This document shows, piece after piece, positions 61,979-64,000 of a stretch of DNA of 64,000 bases. The notes beneath the pieces were generated by a model that ran no database searches, was not told the DNA's origin, and saw nothing but the letters and a program-made list of their open reading frames with translations. How positions within the stretch are numbered: the stretch's first letter is position 1; every line of letters starts with the position of its first letter. The DNA comes from CAIOGI01 sp964561875 (GTDB taxonomy: Bacteria > Patescibacteriota > Minisyncoccia > Phycocordibacterales > PALSA-1337), in the NCBI GenBank assembly GCA_964561875.1, contig CAZLQL010000003.1, positions 1-64,000 of the forward strand, in the 5' to 3' direction. Made by a program: the position numbers and the translations under genes.

Positions 61979-63772
61979 ATGAATAATAAAACTAATATAA
62001 ATTTAATAAGAAACTTTTCAATTATTGCCCATATAGATCATGGTAAGTCTACTCTTGCTGATAGAATGCTAGAACTTACAGGGACAATAGAGAAGAGAAA
62101 GATGCAAGAACAAGTACTAGATAGTATGGAACTTGAACGTGAAAGAGGTATTACTATCAAGATGCAACCAGTAAGGATGAAATTCGGCGAATATATTTTA
62201 AATCTTATAGACACTCCAGGACATATAGATTTTTCTTATGAAGTTTCAAGAGCACTAAAAGCTGTAGAAGGATCTATACTTCTGGTAGATGCAACACAAG
62301 GCGTTCAGGCTCAAACACTTACTACATTGAATATGGCGATAGAGTCAGGTCTAGTGATCATACCTGTAGTATCAAAAATCGATTCTCCTTTAGCTAGAAT
62401 AGATGATGTTGTAAAAGAAGTTTGTGAATTACTTAAGTGTGATGAAAGTGAAATATTAAAGGTTTCTGGAAAAACAGGAGAGGGAGTTACAAACTTACTT
62501 TCAGAAATTGTAAAAAGAGTACCACCACCAAAACCTATAAATGATAGTAATAATTTTAAATCACTAGTTTTTGATTTTCAGTATTCAAACCATAAAGGAG
62601 TAATAGTTTATGTGAGAGTGATGAATGGTAGTGTAAGTCGTCATGACAATCTATTATTCAAGGTAAGCAAAGAGAAATTTCAATCACTCGAAGTTGGAAT
62701 ATTCTCGCCGGATGATATACCTACAGAGTCATTATCTGCAGGAGAAATAGGATATATAGTAACTGGTATAAAGGAGCCTGGAATAGCATCAGTGGGAGAT
62801 ACTGTATCTTCAGCAAATGATACAGATACACCTTTGCCAGGTTATATGAGCCCTAGACCAGTAGTTTGGGCTTCTATATACCCAGAGAGTCAGGATGACT
62901 TCAATTCCTTAAGACAAGCCCTAGGTAGACTTAGACTATCTGATTCGTCTTTTACTTATGAAGAAGAATCTTCAGGTACTTTGGGTAGAGGATTTAGATC
63001 AGGATTTTTGGGAATGTTACATCTAGAAATAATCACAGAAAGATTGAGAAGAGAATTTAACCTTCAACTTGTAGTAACAATACCAAGTATCACATACAAT
63101 GTTGAATTGAAAAATAATAAAACTGTAACTGTATATTCACCTACATTTTTTCCTGAGGATAATGAAATAAAAAGAGTCTTAGAACCTCTTGTAAATATGA
63201 AAATCATATGTCCACCACAATATCTCGGTGCTATTATGCAATCTGTATTTGCACATGAAGGGGAAGTTTCCTCTACAGAAAACTTCGGTGAGAATAGAAC
63301 ATCACTCACACTTGTAATGCCTCTTAGAGAATTGATGAGGAATTTCTTTGATGAAATAAAGAGTATATCATCAGGTTTTGCTTCCATATCATATGAAATT
63401 GGAGAATATAGAGAAGCTAATGTTGCTAGGATGGATATATTGGTAGCAGATGAAATAGTCCCAGCATTTTCGAGAGTTGTATCTAGATTAAGATTGGAAG
63501 AAGAAGCAAAAGCTTCTGTTGAGAAATTGCATAAGATCTTACCAAGACAGATGTTTACCATGAAGATTCAAGCAAAGTCTTTGGGTAGAATAATATCATC
63601 AGAAACATTGTCAGGAATGAAAAAGGACGTGACTCAACATATGTATGGTGGTGATAGAACAAGAAAGATGAAACTATGGGAAAAACAAAAAGAAGGAAAA
63701 AAGAAAATGAAAGAAATAGGTAAGGTAAATATTCCACAAGATGTGTTTATAAAAATGATGAGAGCAGATTAA
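61979..63772 (+). CDS. lepA: Elongation factor 4 (LepA)
   Basis: The 597-residue GTPase has IIAHIDHGKSTLADRMLE (G1), ERERGITIKMQ (G2), LIDTPGHIDF (G3), VVSKIDSP (G4, with S in place of the usual N of NKID) and a C-terminal EF4 domain ending GKVNIPQDVFIKMMRAD. EF4 binds ribosomes and back-translocates or rescues stalled ones. Start ATG 61979 rather than GTG 61967 because the family begins just before the first strand. A hairpin with arms TAAGAGA/TCTCTTA follows the stop. Confidence 0.96.
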   Translation: MNNKTNINLIRNFSIIAHIDHGKSTLADRMLELTGTIEKRKMQEQVLDSMELERERGITIKMQPVRMKFGEYILNLIDTPGHIDFSYEVSRALKAVEGSILLVDATQGVQAQTLTTLNMAIESGLVIIPVVSKIDSPLARIDDVVKEVCELLKCDESEILKVSGKTGEGVTNLLSEIVKRVPPPKPINDSNNFKSLVFDFQYSNHKGVIVYVRVMNGSVSRHDNLLFKVSKEKFQSLEVGIFSPDDIPTESLSAGEIGYIVTGIKEPGIASVGDTVSSANDTDTPLPGYMSPRPVVWASIYPESQDDFNSLRQALGRLRLSDSSFTYEEESSGTLGRGFRSGFLGMLHLEIITERLRREFNLQLVVTIPSITYNVELKNNKTVTVYSPTFFPEDNEIKRVLEPLVNMKIICPPQYLGAIMQSVFAHEGEVSSTENFGENRTSLTLVMPLRELMRNFFDEIKSISSGFASISYEIGEYREANVARMDILVADEIVPAFSRVVSRLRLEEEAKASVEKLHKILPRQMFTMKIQAKSLGRIISSETLSGMKKDVTQHMYGGDRTRKMKLWEKQKEGKKKMKEIGKVNIPQDVFIKMMRAD

Positions 63773-63829
63773 TATAAGAGATTATATCATCTCTCTTATT
63801 AAATAAGATTTTGTATATTGTGCAAATGT

Positions 63830-63937
63830 TTATACAAGTGCAGAAAGGCTGAATGCCACCATGCTAAGTGTAACCAAAATAGCTACAACTATCATGATAT
63901 ATCTAAGGTATTTCTGTGATTTTTCGTGGAATAACAT
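63830..63937 (-). CDS. Very small membrane protein (35 aa)
   Basis: A 35-codon ATG frame on the minus strand encodes a short charged start (MLFHEKSQKYLRY) and one hydrophobic helix (IMIVVAILVTLSMVAFSLSA). It has a plausible promoter, TTGAAA (63976-63971) and TATACT (63954-63949) with a 16-bp spacer, predicting a leader of about 5 nt, as for other genes here. The plan of a basic head and one helix is reminiscent of small single-pass membrane proteins common in CPR genomes, but I cannot name it. Confidence 0.55.
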   Translation of the reverse strand: MLFHEKSQKYLRYIMIVVAILVTLSMVAFSLSALV

Positions 63938-64000
63938 ATGTAAATAGTAGTATACTATATGATGATTATATTTCAATGATTGAATATCAAAAGAAAAAGA

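Noticed and set aside
1..64000. Alternative code with TGA as glycine (as in Gracilibacteria/SR1)
   Set aside because: No in-frame TGA occurs within any long gene, and TGA ends genes at 5832 and 39661.
1..64000. CRISPR arrays, insertion sequences, prophage
   Set aside because: No regularly spaced palindromic repeats, transposase, integrase or phage structural gene was seen.

Overview
The window looks like a chromosome segment of an AT-rich Candidate Phyla Radiation (Patescibacteria) bacterium, probably Parcubacteria-like. This rests on the CPR-style 16S rRNA with an internal insertion, very tight gene packing, many TPR-tailed O-antigen ligases and glycosyltransferases, a stripped murein gene set and standard code-11 stops (TGA is a stop). 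No CRISPR array, transposase or prophage was seen.

Layout. 1-773 is the 3' part of a 16S rRNA gene whose helix 40 carries a rod-like insertion of about 150 nt and whose 3' end lacks the CCUCC anti-Shine-Dalgarno; it ends at its own terminator with no 23S following. 1015-1300 is the first of three small, GC-richer, Shine-Dalgarno-led gene cassettes. 1328-5832 holds a secreted protein, a 72-bp tandem repeat derived from the tRNA-Ile gene beside it (with a 100-N gap), a membrane protease-like protein, a divergent pyruvate kinase, RadC and a small unknown. 5829-13402 is a cell-wall block: MurD-like, a fold-type II PLP enzyme, a LysW-like zinc ribbon, a MurC/Mpl-like ligase, an arginyl/leucyl-transferase-like protein, MraY, an NlpC/P60-like protein and an ATP-grasp enzyme. 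13477-14855 holds a small membrane protein and a DUF4015 glycosidase-like protein. 14933-15667 is an unusual intergenic block: a structured RNA with promoter and terminator, phased repeats, and the second small cassette. 15733-46424 is a roughly 30-kb surface-polysaccharide region headed by a TraG/VirD4-like ATPase and containing GT4, GT2, GT9, exostosin-like and GT-C enzymes, methyltransferases, an AsnB, a desaturase, a Wzx flippase and an O-antigen ligase. 46428-47050 holds a small RNA, the third small cassette and a 5' hairpin before murB. 47070-63772 carries murB, secA, a DUF1653 protein, an epimerase, small membrane proteins, nrdA/nrdB (R2c-like), rnpB, a second ligase-TPR protein, murJ and lepA; a tiny membrane protein lies at the end.

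How it fits together. Ordinary genes have no Shine-Dalgarno sequence, and several start within a few bases of an extended -10 promoter (TGnTATAAT), so their mRNAs should be leaderless or nearly so; this agrees with the missing anti-SD in 16S. Against that background stand three short GC-richer genes with good Shine-Dalgarno sequences, strong promoters and strong terminators. A structured RNA at 14969-15085 exposes the sequence CACCUCC and is complementary over 10 nt to the Shine-Dalgarno/start region of the neighbouring cassette gene at 15290. This combination is the most promising candidate for an undescribed regulatory system here. The polysaccharide genes read as successive operons (15733-31872, 31936-39661, 39709-42912), with flippase and ligase placed to export and attach the product.
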